From assembly GCA_034428935.1 (NCBI GenBank), contig DAOUHB010000143.1:1-42465 (forward strand): a DNA stretch of 42,465 nucleotides. Reading direction: 5' to 3'. The stretch is from JAAYZQ01 sp034428935 (lineage in GTDB: Bacteria; Chloroflexota; Anaerolineae; JAAYZQ01). Position 1 is the stretch's first letter; each line of letters begins with the position of its first letter. Under the pieces are notes generated by a model that saw nothing but the letters and a program-made list of their open reading frames with translations, searched no databases and was not told the origin of the DNA. The position numbers and the translations under genes are program-made. Shown here one piece after another: positions 8,062 to 17,191 of this stretch.

Positions 8062-9132
8062 ATGGACCAAACCGCAGAATTTCTGAAAGAGATCACCGAA
8101 GCCAGTGGAGTGTCCGGCTACGAGGGCAACGTGCGGGCCATCTTGCGCCGCTACCTGGAGGGCGTGGCGCAGATCGAGCAGGACAAGATGGGCAGCTTTA
8201 TCGGCAAGCACCAGGGCAGCGGCGAGCACCCCCGGGTGATGCTGGCCGGCCACATGGACGAGATCGGCTTCATGGTGACGCTGCTCACCAAGGAGGGCTT
8301 TGTCAAGTTCGTGCAACTGGGCGGCTGGTGGGACCAGGTGCTCCTCGGCCACAGGGTGTCCATCAAGACGGCAAAGGGAGACGTCATCGGCGTGTTGGGC
8401 GCCAAGCCGCCCCACCTTCTCGACGCCGAAGAGCGGAAAAAAGTCGTCGAGAAAAAGGACATGTACATCGACGTCGGTGCCCGGTCGGAGGAAGAGCTGC
8501 GCGAGATGGGCGTCCGCCCCGGCGATCCCATCATTCCCGTGAGCGAGTTCACGGTGATGAGCAACCCGCGCTTTTACCTGTCCAAGGCCTTTGACAACCG
8601 CGTGGGCTGCGCCCTGGCGGCCCAGGCCCTGGAGCGCCTGGCGGGCGAAGGGCACCCCAACACGATCTATGCCGTGGGCACCGTGCAGGAAGAGGTGGGC
8701 GTCCGCGGGGCCAAAACCTCGGCCTTTGCCATCAACCCCGACGTCGGCATCGTCCTGGAGGTAGACATTGCCGGCGACGTGCCGGGCATCAAGCCGGAAG
8801 AGTCCAACGTCAAGATGGGCGGCGGGCCGACGCTCCTGGTCTATGACGCGCGCATGATCCCGAACCTGGCCCTGCGCGACCTGGTCATCGCCACGGCCGA
8901 CGAGTTGGGCATCCCCTTGCAGTTCTCGTCCATGCCCGGCGGGGCGACCGACGGCGCCCAGATCCACATGCACAACGAGGGCGTGCCCACCGTGGTCATC
9001 GGCGTGCCGACGCGCCACATCCACAGCCACAACGCCATCCTGTGCCGCGACGACTATGACCAGGCCCTGGAGCTCATTATTGCCGTGGCGAAAAAGCTCG
9101 ACGCCGATACGGTGGCCGGCCTGACCGCCTAG
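8062..9132 (+). CDS. M42 family metallopeptidase (glutamyl/leucyl aminopeptidase type)
   Basis: 356 residues, a dinuclear-metal aminopeptidase expected to form a cytoplasmic tetrahedral dodecamer that trims short peptides. Ligands visible by family pattern are H64 in AGHMDE, D178 in KAFDNR, the catalytic and ligand pair E210/E211 in QEEVG, D235 in LEVD, and a histidine near 321 in RHIHSH. The length is typical. The start ATG has AGGAGA eight bases upstream and follows the small membrane-protein gene by 9 bp, making this the last gene of a three-gene unit. Substrate preference cannot be read from the sequence. Confidence 0.93.
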   Translation: MDQTAEFLKEITEASGVSGYEGNVRAILRRYLEGVAQIEQDKMGSFIGKHQGSGEHPRVMLAGHMDEIGFMVTLLTKEGFVKFVQLGGWWDQVLLGHRVSIKTAKGDVIGVLGAKPPHLLDAEERKKVVEKKDMYIDVGARSEEELREMGVRPGDPIIPVSEFTVMSNPRFYLSKAFDNRVGCALAAQALERLAGEGHPNTIYAVGTVQEEVGVRGAKTSAFAINPDVGIVLEVDIAGDVPGIKPEESNVKMGGGPTLLVYDARMIPNLALRDLVIATADELGIPLQFSSMPGGATDGAQIHMHNEGVPTVVIGVPTRHIHSHNAILCRDDYDQALELIIAVAKKLDADTVAGLTA

Positions 9133-9170
9133 CAGAATGACGGCGCCATGGGGCGCACATATCGCGACCA

Positions 9171-9209
9171 AAGGTGCCCGGGGGGAGGACGCGACCCTCC
9201 GGGCACCTT
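9171..9209 (+). terminator. Stem-loop ending the AIM24-M42 unit
   Basis: An 11-bp perfect inverted repeat, AAGGTGCCCGG (9171-9181) with CCGGGCACCTT (9199-9209), 38 bp after the M42 stop. No U-run follows, so it may be a weak or factor-assisted terminator, or it may protect the mRNA 3' end. Confidence 0.5.
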
Positions 9210-9263
9210 CTCGTCCCGGCGAGGGGAAGCGGGGGCTACGGCTTGTACTCCGGCGTCGCGGTC

Positions 9264-9292
9264 TTGCATTTTGGTCCACTTTGTTGTAGAAT
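9264..9292 (+). promoter_or_regulatory. Sigma70-type promoter of the atp operon
   Basis: TTGCAT (9264-9269), a 17-bp spacer and TAGAAT (9287-9292). It is the only well-formed promoter ahead of atpZ-atpC and lies about 32 bp before a short upstream ORF. Confidence 0.7.
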
Positions 9293-9324
9293 TGACCGCC
9301 AACAGGCGGGAGGGAGGAATAACC

Positions 9325-9396
9325 GTGTCGGATGGTGTTCCTCGGACCCGCAGCAGAGCCAGCCCGTTCTCTTTGGGTCAAGAAGTCGGAGGCTAG
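9325..9396 (+). CDS. Possible 23-residue leader ORF coupled to atpZ
   Basis: A GTG codon six bases after GGAGGA opens a 23-codon frame that ends in TAG at 9394-9396. The last base of that stop is the first base of the atpZ GTG (TAGTG). Its ribosome-binding site is better placed than the one for atpZ. The peptide has no recognisable motif. It could be a true leader controlling entry into the atp operon, or simply a translated spacer. Being short, it could also arise by chance. Confidence 0.4.
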   Translation: MSDGVPRTRSRASPFSLGQEVGG

Positions 9397-9656
9397 TGGA
9401 CAAAAAAGAAGCGCTCAGTCTGGCGATGAACCTGGGCTGGACGATGCTGTTCTCGCTCCTGTTGCCCCTGTTGGCCGGCATTTGGCTCGATAATAGGCTG
9501 GACACCGCACCGCTCTTTATCCTGATCGGTGCCACGTTGGGTGTTCTGGCTGCTACGGTCGGGGTGGCGCGGATGGCCATGCGCACGTTTCGAGCCGTAG
9601 ACGGCAACAAAACAGCGCACGAAGAAGAAACAAACGGCGAGGAGGAACCAGATTAG
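9396..9656 (+). CDS. atpZ: AtpZ/AtpI-like ATP synthase accessory membrane protein
   Basis: 86 residues, two transmembrane helices (about 15-33 and 41-62) with the family pattern G-W--D-xLxTxPLF-xx-G in the connecting region. This family (PF09527) is found first in F-ATPase operons and is linked to c-ring assembly or divalent-cation transport. The GTG at 9396 overlaps the stop of a short upstream ORF and has GGAGG only three bases away; an ATG at 9426 would remove the N-terminal segment. The C-terminus is acidic. Its stop overlaps the atpB GTG by one base (TAGTG). Confidence 0.8.
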   Translation: MDKKEALSLAMNLGWTMLFSLLLPLLAGIWLDNRLDTAPLFILIGATLGVLAATVGVARMAMRTFRAVDGNKTAHEEETNGEEEPD

Positions 9657-10663
9657 TGTCCAAGCTGCTCTCCCCAAAAGTACTGGTGCCCGCAGCCATC
9701 GTTATCGTAGTGTTGATCGTCCAGAATCTGCTGTCCCTCCCCGGGGTAGTCCTTCCCGAAATATCGATCCCGGCCGAACCTGTCTTTGAGCTGTTCGGGT
9801 TTCCCATCACCAACACCCTCCTGTCGTCCTGGCTGACCATGCTGGTGCTGGTCCTGGGCAGTTGGCTCATCACCCGCAAGTTGAAGACGGTTCCGGGCCG
9901 ATGGCAGGGCCTCCTGGAGATGATCATCGAGGGGTTCTGGAACCTCGTCGAGGGTGCGGCCGGCCCCAAGTGGACGCCCAAGTTCTTTCCCATCGTCATG
10001 ACCATCTTTCTCTTTGTCATCGCGGCCAACTGGCTGGGGCTCACCCCGCTCTTTGGCGGCTGGGGAGTCCTCCATCACGCCGAAGAAGACGGGCACCCGG
10101 TGGTGTGGGCCAGCGAGTCCCACAGCCTGGGCATTCTGGTCAAGGGAGAAGAGCAGGAGGGCGAGGCCGCCGCGGAGGCGCATGGCGACCGCTACATCCT
10201 GGCTCCCATGTTCCGCGCGGCGACGACAGACATGAACGTGACCCTGGCCCTGGCCGTCGTCGCCGTGGCCCTTACCCAATATTTCGGGCTGCGCTCCCTT
10301 GGCCTCGGTTACCTGTCCAAGTTTATAGCCGTGGGCGGCGTGCTCAACGCCTTCCGCAAGCCGGGCCTGGGCTGCGGCGGGCGCATTGCCGCCTTTTTCA
10401 TGGGCATCATCGACGTCTTTATCGGCATCGTCGAGTCCATCAGCGAGATCGGCAAGGTCGTCTCGTTCTCCTTCCGGCTCTTTGGCAACATCTTTGCCGG
10501 AGAGGTTCTCCTGGGAGTCATGGCCTTCTTGATTCCCTACGTTGTCTCGCTGCCTTTCTTTGGCCTGGAGCTCTTTGTCGGGCTGGTCCAGGCCCTGGTC
10601 TTTATGATGCTGAGCGTCGCCTTTTTCGTGGTTGCCGTCAGTGGACACGGCGAAGGGCACTAG
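9656..10663 (+). CDS. atpB: F1Fo ATP synthase subunit a
   Basis: 335 residues, a polytopic membrane protein that forms the proton half-channels next to the c-ring. The essential arginine is R274 in FSFRLFGN, followed by the conserved AGE. The GTG start overlaps the atpZ stop and has AGGAGG about ten bases upstream. Residues about 136-184, between helices, form a long hydrophilic His/Glu-rich stretch before the conserved TTDMNVTLALA segment; this is about 40-50 residues longer than in Bacillus or E. coli and explains the large size. The gene is followed by atpE after 45 bp. Confidence 0.95.
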   Translation: MSKLLSPKVLVPAAIVIVVLIVQNLLSLPGVVLPEISIPAEPVFELFGFPITNTLLSSWLTMLVLVLGSWLITRKLKTVPGRWQGLLEMIIEGFWNLVEGAAGPKWTPKFFPIVMTIFLFVIAANWLGLTPLFGGWGVLHHAEEDGHPVVWASESHSLGILVKGEEQEGEAAAEAHGDRYILAPMFRAATTDMNVTLALAVVAVALTQYFGLRSLGLGYLSKFIAVGGVLNAFRKPGLGCGGRIAAFFMGIIDVFIGIVESISEIGKVVSFSFRLFGNIFAGEVLLGVMAFLIPYVVSLPFFGLELFVGLVQALVFMMLSVAFFVVAVSGHGEGH

Positions 10664-10708
10664 CGCGCCGTCGCCTGAAAAATATCAATCATCTAAGGAG
10701 GAAACCCC

Positions 10709-10936
10709 ATGGATCCCGAAACCGCACGACAGCTGGCTGCCGCCATCGCCATTGCCTTCGGTGCGCTGGCCCCTGGTTTGGGCCTGGGCATGATTGGCTC
10801 CAAGGCCATGGAAGCCCTGGGCCGCAATCCCGAAGCCAGTCAGCAGATCTTTGTGCCCCTGATCCTTAGCCTGGCCTTTACGGAAGCCATCGGCATCTAT
10901 GCCCTGGTTGTAGCGCTGATTATCAAGTTCGTCTAA
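10709..10936 (+). CDS. atpE: F1Fo ATP synthase subunit c
   Basis: 75 residues, a two-helix hairpin that builds the rotor ring. The ion-binding carboxylate is E59 in FTEAIGIY. The polar loop is RNPEA (39-43), and a GLGLG helix-packing motif lies at 23-27. The residue after the key Glu is Ala, not Ser/Thr, and the other sodium ligands are not evident, which favours proton coupling. ATG follows AAGGAGG. The atpF ribosome-binding site begins right at the atpE stop. Confidence 0.97.
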   Translation: MDPETARQLAAAIAIAFGALAPGLGLGMIGSKAMEALGRNPEASQQIFVPLILSLAFTEAIGIYALVVALIIKFV

Positions 10937-10948
10937 GGAGGTTCAGGC

Positions 10949-11443
10949 TTGGAAGCACTAGGCATCAATCTGGGTTATCTGATCTCCCAGATCGTGAACT
11001 TCACGCTGCTGGCGTTGCTTCTGTACTTTGTGGCCTACAAACCCGTGCTTCGCATGCTGGACGAGCGGTCCGCCCGGATCAATAAGGGCATCCAGGACGC
11101 CGAGCAAGCCTCCAGGCGAGCGGCCGAGATGGAGCAAGAGTTCGAGCGCCAGATGGCGGATGCGCGCCGCGAAGGGCAAGAGATCGTCGCGCAGGCCACC
11201 CAGGCCAGCGAGCGGGCCGGCCAGGAGATCCTGGAGAGGGCGCGAGAAGAGAGCCGCGCCCAGATCGAGCGGGCCAAGGAAGAGATTTCCCGCGAGCGCG
11301 ACCTGGCCATGGCCGATCTGCGCCGGCAGGTGGCCGAGCTGTCTCTGACGATCTCGGAAAAGGTCCTCGGCGAGACCCTGGACGAGCAGAGCCAGCGCCG
11401 GCTCATCGCCGAGTTCCTGGAGCAAACCGAGGAACTGAAGTGA
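10949..11443 (+). CDS. atpF: F1Fo ATP synthase subunit b
   Basis: 164 residues, the peripheral stalk. One N-terminal membrane helix (about 8-28) is followed by a long charged coiled coil rich in Ala, Arg, Glu and Gln. The start is TTG, seven bases after AGGAGG, and no better in-frame start exists nearby. The stop overlaps the atpH start by four bases (GTGA), typical of translational coupling. Confidence 0.95.
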   Translation: MEALGINLGYLISQIVNFTLLALLLYFVAYKPVLRMLDERSARINKGIQDAEQASRRAAEMEQEFERQMADARREGQEIVAQATQASERAGQEILERAREESRAQIERAKEEISRERDLAMADLRRQVAELSLTISEKVLGETLDEQSQRRLIAEFLEQTEELK

Positions 11444-11961
11444 GCACACAGGCCCGACCGAAGGATTACGCTGCCGCGATCTATGAACTCGCCTTTGAGG
11501 CCTGGCTTCGCCAGCTCCAAAGCGTGCAACAGGCGCTGGGCCGCGACGCCGCCCTGCGCTCCCACGTCCAGGATCGCAGCCGGCCGGCGGCCGAGAGGCT
11601 GCAGCGGCTGGAGCAGGCCGTGGAAGGAGGCCTCGACCGCCAGGTCCGCGGCTTCCTGGGGACGCTGGTAGAGGCAGGGCAGACGGACATGCTCGGGGCC
11701 ATCGTGGCCGAGTTCGAGCGCCTCGTTAGCCGCCGCCAGGAACGAAAGCTGGCCCAGGTGGTGACGGCCGTGGCCCTGAACGATGCCGAGAGAACGGCCA
11801 TGGAAGCCCGCCTGACGGAGCAGTTTGGGCCGGATCTCGAGTTCCAGTACAAGGTCGACAAATCGCTCATTGGGGGCGTCTACCTGCGCGTCGGCGACCG
11901 GGTGATCGATGGCAGCGTCGCCGCCAAGCTGGCCGCCCTGCGAGAGAGCCTGGCGGCATAA
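11440..11961 (+). CDS. atpH: F1Fo ATP synthase subunit delta
   Basis: 173 residues, the connector between the alpha3beta3 head and the b-subunit stalk. The N-terminal helical domain starts with a YAAAIYELA motif. The C-terminal part has the conserved signature around LIGGVYLRVGDRVIDGSV. It starts with a GTG that overlaps the atpF stop. A 74-bp gap containing a stem-loop separates it from atpA. Confidence 0.95.
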   Translation: MSTQARPKDYAAAIYELAFEAWLRQLQSVQQALGRDAALRSHVQDRSRPAAERLQRLEQAVEGGLDRQVRGFLGTLVEAGQTDMLGAIVAEFERLVSRRQERKLAQVVTAVALNDAERTAMEARLTEQFGPDLEFQYKVDKSLIGGVYLRVGDRVIDGSVAAKLAALRESLAA

Positions 11962-11977
11962 CACGCGGCACGCGAGA

Positions 11978-12014
11978 CGCAAGGCGCGGCAGAGCACGCT
12001 GCGCCGCGTTTGCG
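11978..12014 (+). other. Stem-loop between atpH and atpA
   Basis: Imperfect hairpin in the atpH-atpA gap: CGCAA (11978-11982) pairs with TTGCG (12010-12014) and CGCGGC (11985-11990) with GCCGCG (12003-12008). No U-run follows. In other bacteria such structures set mRNA processing or the relative amount of F1 subunits; here that role is an inference. Confidence 0.4.
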
Positions 12015-12035
12015 TTCTGCCCAGAGGAGGCATGA

Positions 12036-13562
12036 ATGGCCCTACAGCCACAGGATATCGCTGCGAAGCTAAAGGAGCAGATTCTAGCATTTGAAGCGCC
12101 GCTCCAGGCCGTGGACGTCGGCTCTGTCATGGAGGTGGGCGACGGGATTGCCCGCGCCAGCGGCCTGGCGGGCGTCATGGCCATGGAGCTGGTCGAATTT
12201 CCACCAAAGCCCGGCCGCGACGAGAGCGTCATGGGGCTGGCCTTTAACCTGGAAGCCGACAACGTGGGCATCATTATCATGGGCGACCACACCGGCATCG
12301 AGGAGGACGACCTGGTGCAAGGGACCGGCCGCATCGTGTCGGTGCCGGTTGGCGGCGCCATGATCGGCCGGGTGGTGAACGCCCTGGGCGAACCCGTCGA
12401 CGGCAAAGGCCCCATCGCCGCCGCTCGCTACCGCAACATCGAGCGCATCGCGCCCAACGTCGTCACGCGCAAGAGCGTGGACACGCCGGTCCAGACGGGC
12501 ATCAAGGCCATCGACGCCATGATCCCCATCGGCCGCGGCCAGCGCGAGCTCATCATCGGCGACCGCCAGACAGGCAAGACGGCCATCGCCCTCGATACCA
12601 TCATCAACCAGAAGGGCAAGAACCTGATCTGCATCTATGTGGCCATCGGCCAGAAGCTGGCCCAGGTGGCCCAGGTGGTGGCGACCCTGGAGGAGTATGG
12701 CGCCATGGAGCATACCATCGTCGTCACCGCCTCCGCCTCCGAGCCGGCCACGCTGCAGTACATTGCCCCCTACACGGGCACGGCCATGGGCGAGGAGTTC
12801 ATGGAGCAGGGCCAGGAGGCGCTCATCGTCTACGACGACCTGTCCAAGCACGCCTGGGCCTACCGCCAGGTGTCGCTGCTCCTCCGCCGGCCACCCGGCC
12901 GCGAGGCCTATCCTGGCGACGTCTTCTATCTCCACTCCCGGCTGCTGGAGCGGTCGGCCAAGATGGCTCCCGAGCACGGGGGCGGCTCGCTGACGGCCCT
13001 GCCCATCATCGAGACCCAGGCAGGCGACGTTTCGGCCTACATCCCCACCAACGTCATCTCTATCACCGACGGCCAGATCTACCTGGAGAATGACCTGTTC
13101 TACGCCGGCATCCGGCCGGCCATCAATGCCGGCCTGTCGGTCTCCAGGGTGGGCGGCACCGCCCAGGCGCCCGTCATGAGGCAGGTCGCCGGCAAGCTGC
13201 GGCTGGATATGGCCGCCTTCCGCGAGCTGGCCGCTTTTGCCCAGTTTGGCTCCGATCTGGACGAGACGACGCGGCGACAGTTGGACCGCGGCCTGCGCGT
13301 CCAGGAAGTGCTCAAGCAGCCCCAGTACACGCCCATGTCCCTGGCCGACCAGGTTCTCGTCCTGTACGCCGTGACGAACGGGTTCCTGGACGACGTGGAG
13401 CTGCGCCAGATCAAGTCCTTTGAGCAGGCCTTCCTGGGCTACATGAGAGACTCGCAGCCAGGCCTCCTGCAAGATGTCCAGGCGGGCGCCAGGCTCGACG
13501 AGGAAAAGACGGCCGCCCTCAACCAGGCGATCCGCGATTTCAAGAGCAGGGCGGCGTATTGA
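12036..13562 (+). CDS. atpA: F1Fo ATP synthase subunit alpha
   Basis: 508 residues, the non-catalytic nucleotide-binding subunit of the F1 head. P-loop GDRQTGKT (175-182), the RRPPGREAYPGD segment, ITDGQIYLE, and the arginine-finger region NAGLSVSRVGG are all in place. The ATG at 12036 has GAGGAGG five bases upstream; an out-of-frame ATG four bases earlier is not used. The stop TGA is followed one base later by the start of a lipoprotein gene. Confidence 0.98.
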   Translation: MALQPQDIAAKLKEQILAFEAPLQAVDVGSVMEVGDGIARASGLAGVMAMELVEFPPKPGRDESVMGLAFNLEADNVGIIIMGDHTGIEEDDLVQGTGRIVSVPVGGAMIGRVVNALGEPVDGKGPIAAARYRNIERIAPNVVTRKSVDTPVQTGIKAIDAMIPIGRGQRELIIGDRQTGKTAIALDTIINQKGKNLICIYVAIGQKLAQVAQVVATLEEYGAMEHTIVVTASASEPATLQYIAPYTGTAMGEEFMEQGQEALIVYDDLSKHAWAYRQVSLLLRRPPGREAYPGDVFYLHSRLLERSAKMAPEHGGGSLTALPIIETQAGDVSAYIPTNVISITDGQIYLENDLFYAGIRPAINAGLSVSRVGGTAQAPVMRQVAGKLRLDMAAFRELAAFAQFGSDLDETTRRQLDRGLRVQEVLKQPQYTPMSLADQVLVLYAVTNGFLDDVELRQIKSFEQAFLGYMRDSQPGLLQDVQAGARLDEEKTAALNQAIRDFKSRAAY

Positions 13563-13563
13563 G

Positions 13564-14271
13564 ATGAAGCAGATCCTGGCTCTGACCTTATGCCTTGCCC
13601 TCCTGGCAGCCTGCGGGGGAACGCCGGTGGCGACCGACCCGCCGCCCACGCAGACTCCCTGGATCGTCGTCGTCACGTCAACCCCGGCTCTGCAAGAGGC
13701 GAGCGAGGCCTCGCCTGCGGCCACCGTGCCGTCCGCGTCCACGCCGCGGGCGACCGCCACCAGGCGGGCTGGCGGCGCCACCCCGAGCCCGGCGGTGACG
13801 GAGGCGAGTGTCCTGCCGGCCACGTCGGGGGTCACCGCCGAGCCGCAGATCGAGGTCAGCCAGGTGCCGACCGAGGCACCTCTCACCCGGGTCATGATCT
13901 ACCCGCCTCCCAGCCTGCTGGACCCACCGCAGGACCAACCCGTGTCCTGGGGCAGCACGATGCTGTTGCAGTGGACCTCGGTGGGCGAGTTGGACGAGGA
14001 CGAGTACTATCACGTGCACATGGAGCGCCGGCCCATGACCGACGGCCAGGAGTGGTACGGCGATTACGTCTTTACCAAAGAGAGCAGGTTTCTGGCCGAC
14101 GTGCCTTTCCTGGCACCATTCCACCATTCGACCGAGCATGGGCAGGCCACCGTCTACTGGTGGGTGTGGGTGGTACAAAAGACCGGCGAAGACGAGGACG
14201 GCAAGCCCATTGGCATGGACATCAGCCCTTACAGCGAAGAACGGACCATGATCCTGGAGCCAAAGCCGTAG
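13564..14271 (+). CDS. Lipoprotein of unknown function inside the atp operon
   Basis: 235 residues, not an ATP synthase subunit. A short signal peptide ends in the lipobox LAAC with Cys17. Residues about 20-110 are a low-complexity Pro/Thr/Ala/Ser linker, and the last 120 residues form a compact domain with the pattern WTSVGELDEDEYYHV and many aromatic residues, resembling beta-sandwich domains of Chloroflexota lipoproteins. The ATG starts one base after the atpA stop (TGAGATG), so it is probably translated with atpA, and 31 bp separate it from atpG. The mature protein should sit outside the membrane, away from F1. An assembly role is possible but unsupported. Confidence 0.8.
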   Translation: MKQILALTLCLALLAACGGTPVATDPPPTQTPWIVVVTSTPALQEASEASPAATVPSASTPRATATRRAGGATPSPAVTEASVLPATSGVTAEPQIEVSQVPTEAPLTRVMIYPPPSLLDPPQDQPVSWGSTMLLQWTSVGELDEDEYYHVHMERRPMTDGQEWYGDYVFTKESRFLADVPFLAPFHHSTEHGQATVYWWVWVVQKTGEDEDGKPIGMDISPYSEERTMILEPKP

Positions 14272-14302
14272 GGGATGCCGCCAGCGAACGAGGAGTGACC
14301 CG

Positions 14303-15214
14303 TTGCCCAGCACACGAGAGATCCGGCGCCGAATCCGGAGCGTCAAGAACATATCCCAGGTGACCCGCGCCATGCAAATGGTGGCCGCGGCCAAGATGCG
14401 CCGGGCCCAGGAGCAGGTTCTGGCCACGAGGCCCTATACCGAAAAGGCATGGGAGATCCTCACGCACCTGGCCGCTCAGCGGGGGGCCGACGAGGAAGCG
14501 CACCCATTGCTTCGCGTGCGCGAGCCTGTGGGCCGCGCCGGGCTGGTCCTCATCACCGCCGACAAGGGCCTGGCCGGCAGCTACAACCACAACATGATCC
14601 TGGCGGCGTCGCGATTCGTCCGGGAGGTGCCCTACCCGGTAGAGGTTGTCGCCGTGGGCAAGCGCGGGCGAGACGCCATGTGGCGCCTCAAGCAGAACAT
14701 CGTGGCCGAGTTCACCGACATGCCGGCACAGCCCCGGATCCTGGACGTCACTGCTATTGCCCACACGGTGATGGATTCCTTTGTCTCAGGACACTATGAC
14801 GTCGTGTACTTGGCGTTTACCGATTTCATCAATACCTTGAGACAGCAGCCGGCCATCTGGCAACTGCTGCCTCTGCACGCCCTGCACGTGGCGGTCTCGA
14901 CGCCCGTTGCCGAATTTCGCTCGGTGCAAGAGACCGAGTCCACGGTGGAGTATATCTACGAGCCCGATCCCAGCACGATCCTGGAGACCGTCTTGCCGCG
15001 CTTCACGGAGCTGCAGATCTACCAGGCGATCCTGGAGTCGATAGCCAGCGAGCATAGCGCCCGCATGGTAGCCATGCGCAATGCGACCGAAAACGCCAAC
15101 GAGCTCCTGGATATTCTCACCCTGACCTACAACCGTGCCCGGCAAGAAGCCATCACCAAGGAGATGCTCGACATCGCCGGTGGTGCCGAGGCTCTCAGCA
15201 GCGCGCGGGCCTAG
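14303..15214 (+). CDS. atpG: F1Fo ATP synthase subunit gamma
   Basis: 303 residues, the central rotor shaft. The N-terminal helix carries the conserved IRRRIRSVKNI-QVTRAM and MVAAAKMRRA segments, and the C-terminus has the typical SEHSARMVAMRNATENA motif. The Rossmann-like middle starts at LVLITADKGLAGSYN. The start is TTG, seven bases after AGGAG; it encodes the expected first residue position and no other start fits. Confidence 0.96.
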   Translation: MPSTREIRRRIRSVKNISQVTRAMQMVAAAKMRRAQEQVLATRPYTEKAWEILTHLAAQRGADEEAHPLLRVREPVGRAGLVLITADKGLAGSYNHNMILAASRFVREVPYPVEVVAVGKRGRDAMWRLKQNIVAEFTDMPAQPRILDVTAIAHTVMDSFVSGHYDVVYLAFTDFINTLRQQPAIWQLLPLHALHVAVSTPVAEFRSVQETESTVEYIYEPDPSTILETVLPRFTELQIYQAILESIASEHSARMVAMRNATENANELLDILTLTYNRARQEAITKEMLDIAGGAEALSSARA

Positions 15215-15240
15215 AGCAAACGACTATCGGAGGAGGACTG

Positions 15241-16638
<1,398 letters not shown>

Positions 16639-17079
16639 ATGGCGCAGCTACACTGCGAGGTGGTGACGGCCGAGCGCAGGGTCTTTGAGGACGACGTGTC
16701 CATGGTGGTGGCCCCGGGCATAGAGGGCCAGTTGGGCATCCTGCCGCACCACGCCCCGTTGATGACGGCCCTGACCTTCGGCGAGCTGCACATCCAGCGC
16801 GAGGGGCAGGAGGACGTCTACATCGCCATCGGCGGAGGCTTCATGGAGGTCGGCCCGCAGCACGTCATCATCCTGGCCGACTCGGCGGAGCGGGCCGACG
16901 AGATCGACATCGCCCGGGCCGAAGAAGCGCGCCACAAGGCGGAAAAGACCATGACCCAGGTGCGCCGCGAAGACGTGGATTATGCCCAGGCCGAAGCCGC
17001 CCTGCGCCGCTCCCTCATCCGGATGAAGGTCGCCAGGCGCATGCAGCGCGGGCCCATGCGGCGGCCTGATACAGAATAG
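16639..17079 (+). CDS. atpC: F1Fo ATP synthase subunit epsilon
   Basis: 146 residues. The N-terminal beta sandwich contains GIEGQLGILPHHAPL and the IAIGGGFMEV strand typical of epsilon; the C-terminal half is a helical hairpin rich in Ala/Glu/Arg that can inhibit F1. It is the last gene of the atp operon, with a stem-loop 50 bp downstream. Confidence 0.96.
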   Translation: MAQLHCEVVTAERRVFEDDVSMVVAPGIEGQLGILPHHAPLMTALTFGELHIQREGQEDVYIAIGGGFMEVGPQHVIILADSAERADEIDIARAEEARHKAEKTMTQVRREDVDYAQAEAALRRSLIRMKVARRMQRGPMRRPDTE

Positions 17080-17129
17080 CGCCGGTCAGCCACCCCTGCC
17101 GGTGGGCCGGCTCACAGGAGCACACACGC

Positions 17130-17152
17130 GGGGACGGGAACGGCCCGTCCCC
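17130..17152 (+). terminator. Stem-loop at the end of the atp operon
   Basis: GGGGACGGG (17130-17138) pairs perfectly with CCCGTCCCC (17144-17152) around a 5-base loop. No U-run follows, so termination efficiency is uncertain and read-through into mreB is possible; no clear promoter was seen for mreB. Confidence 0.5.
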
Positions 17153-17191
17153 CTGATCTGGTTGGCAGGAATAAACAGCGGGTGATAGACG

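Noticed and set aside
9171..9209. Classical Rho-independent terminator after the M42 gene
   Set aside because: The stem is perfect but no U-run follows on either strand, so I list it only as a terminator-like stem-loop with moderate confidence.
12084..13895. 603-codon open frame on the minus strand
   Set aside because: Antisense to atpA and the lipoprotein gene; no recognisable motif.
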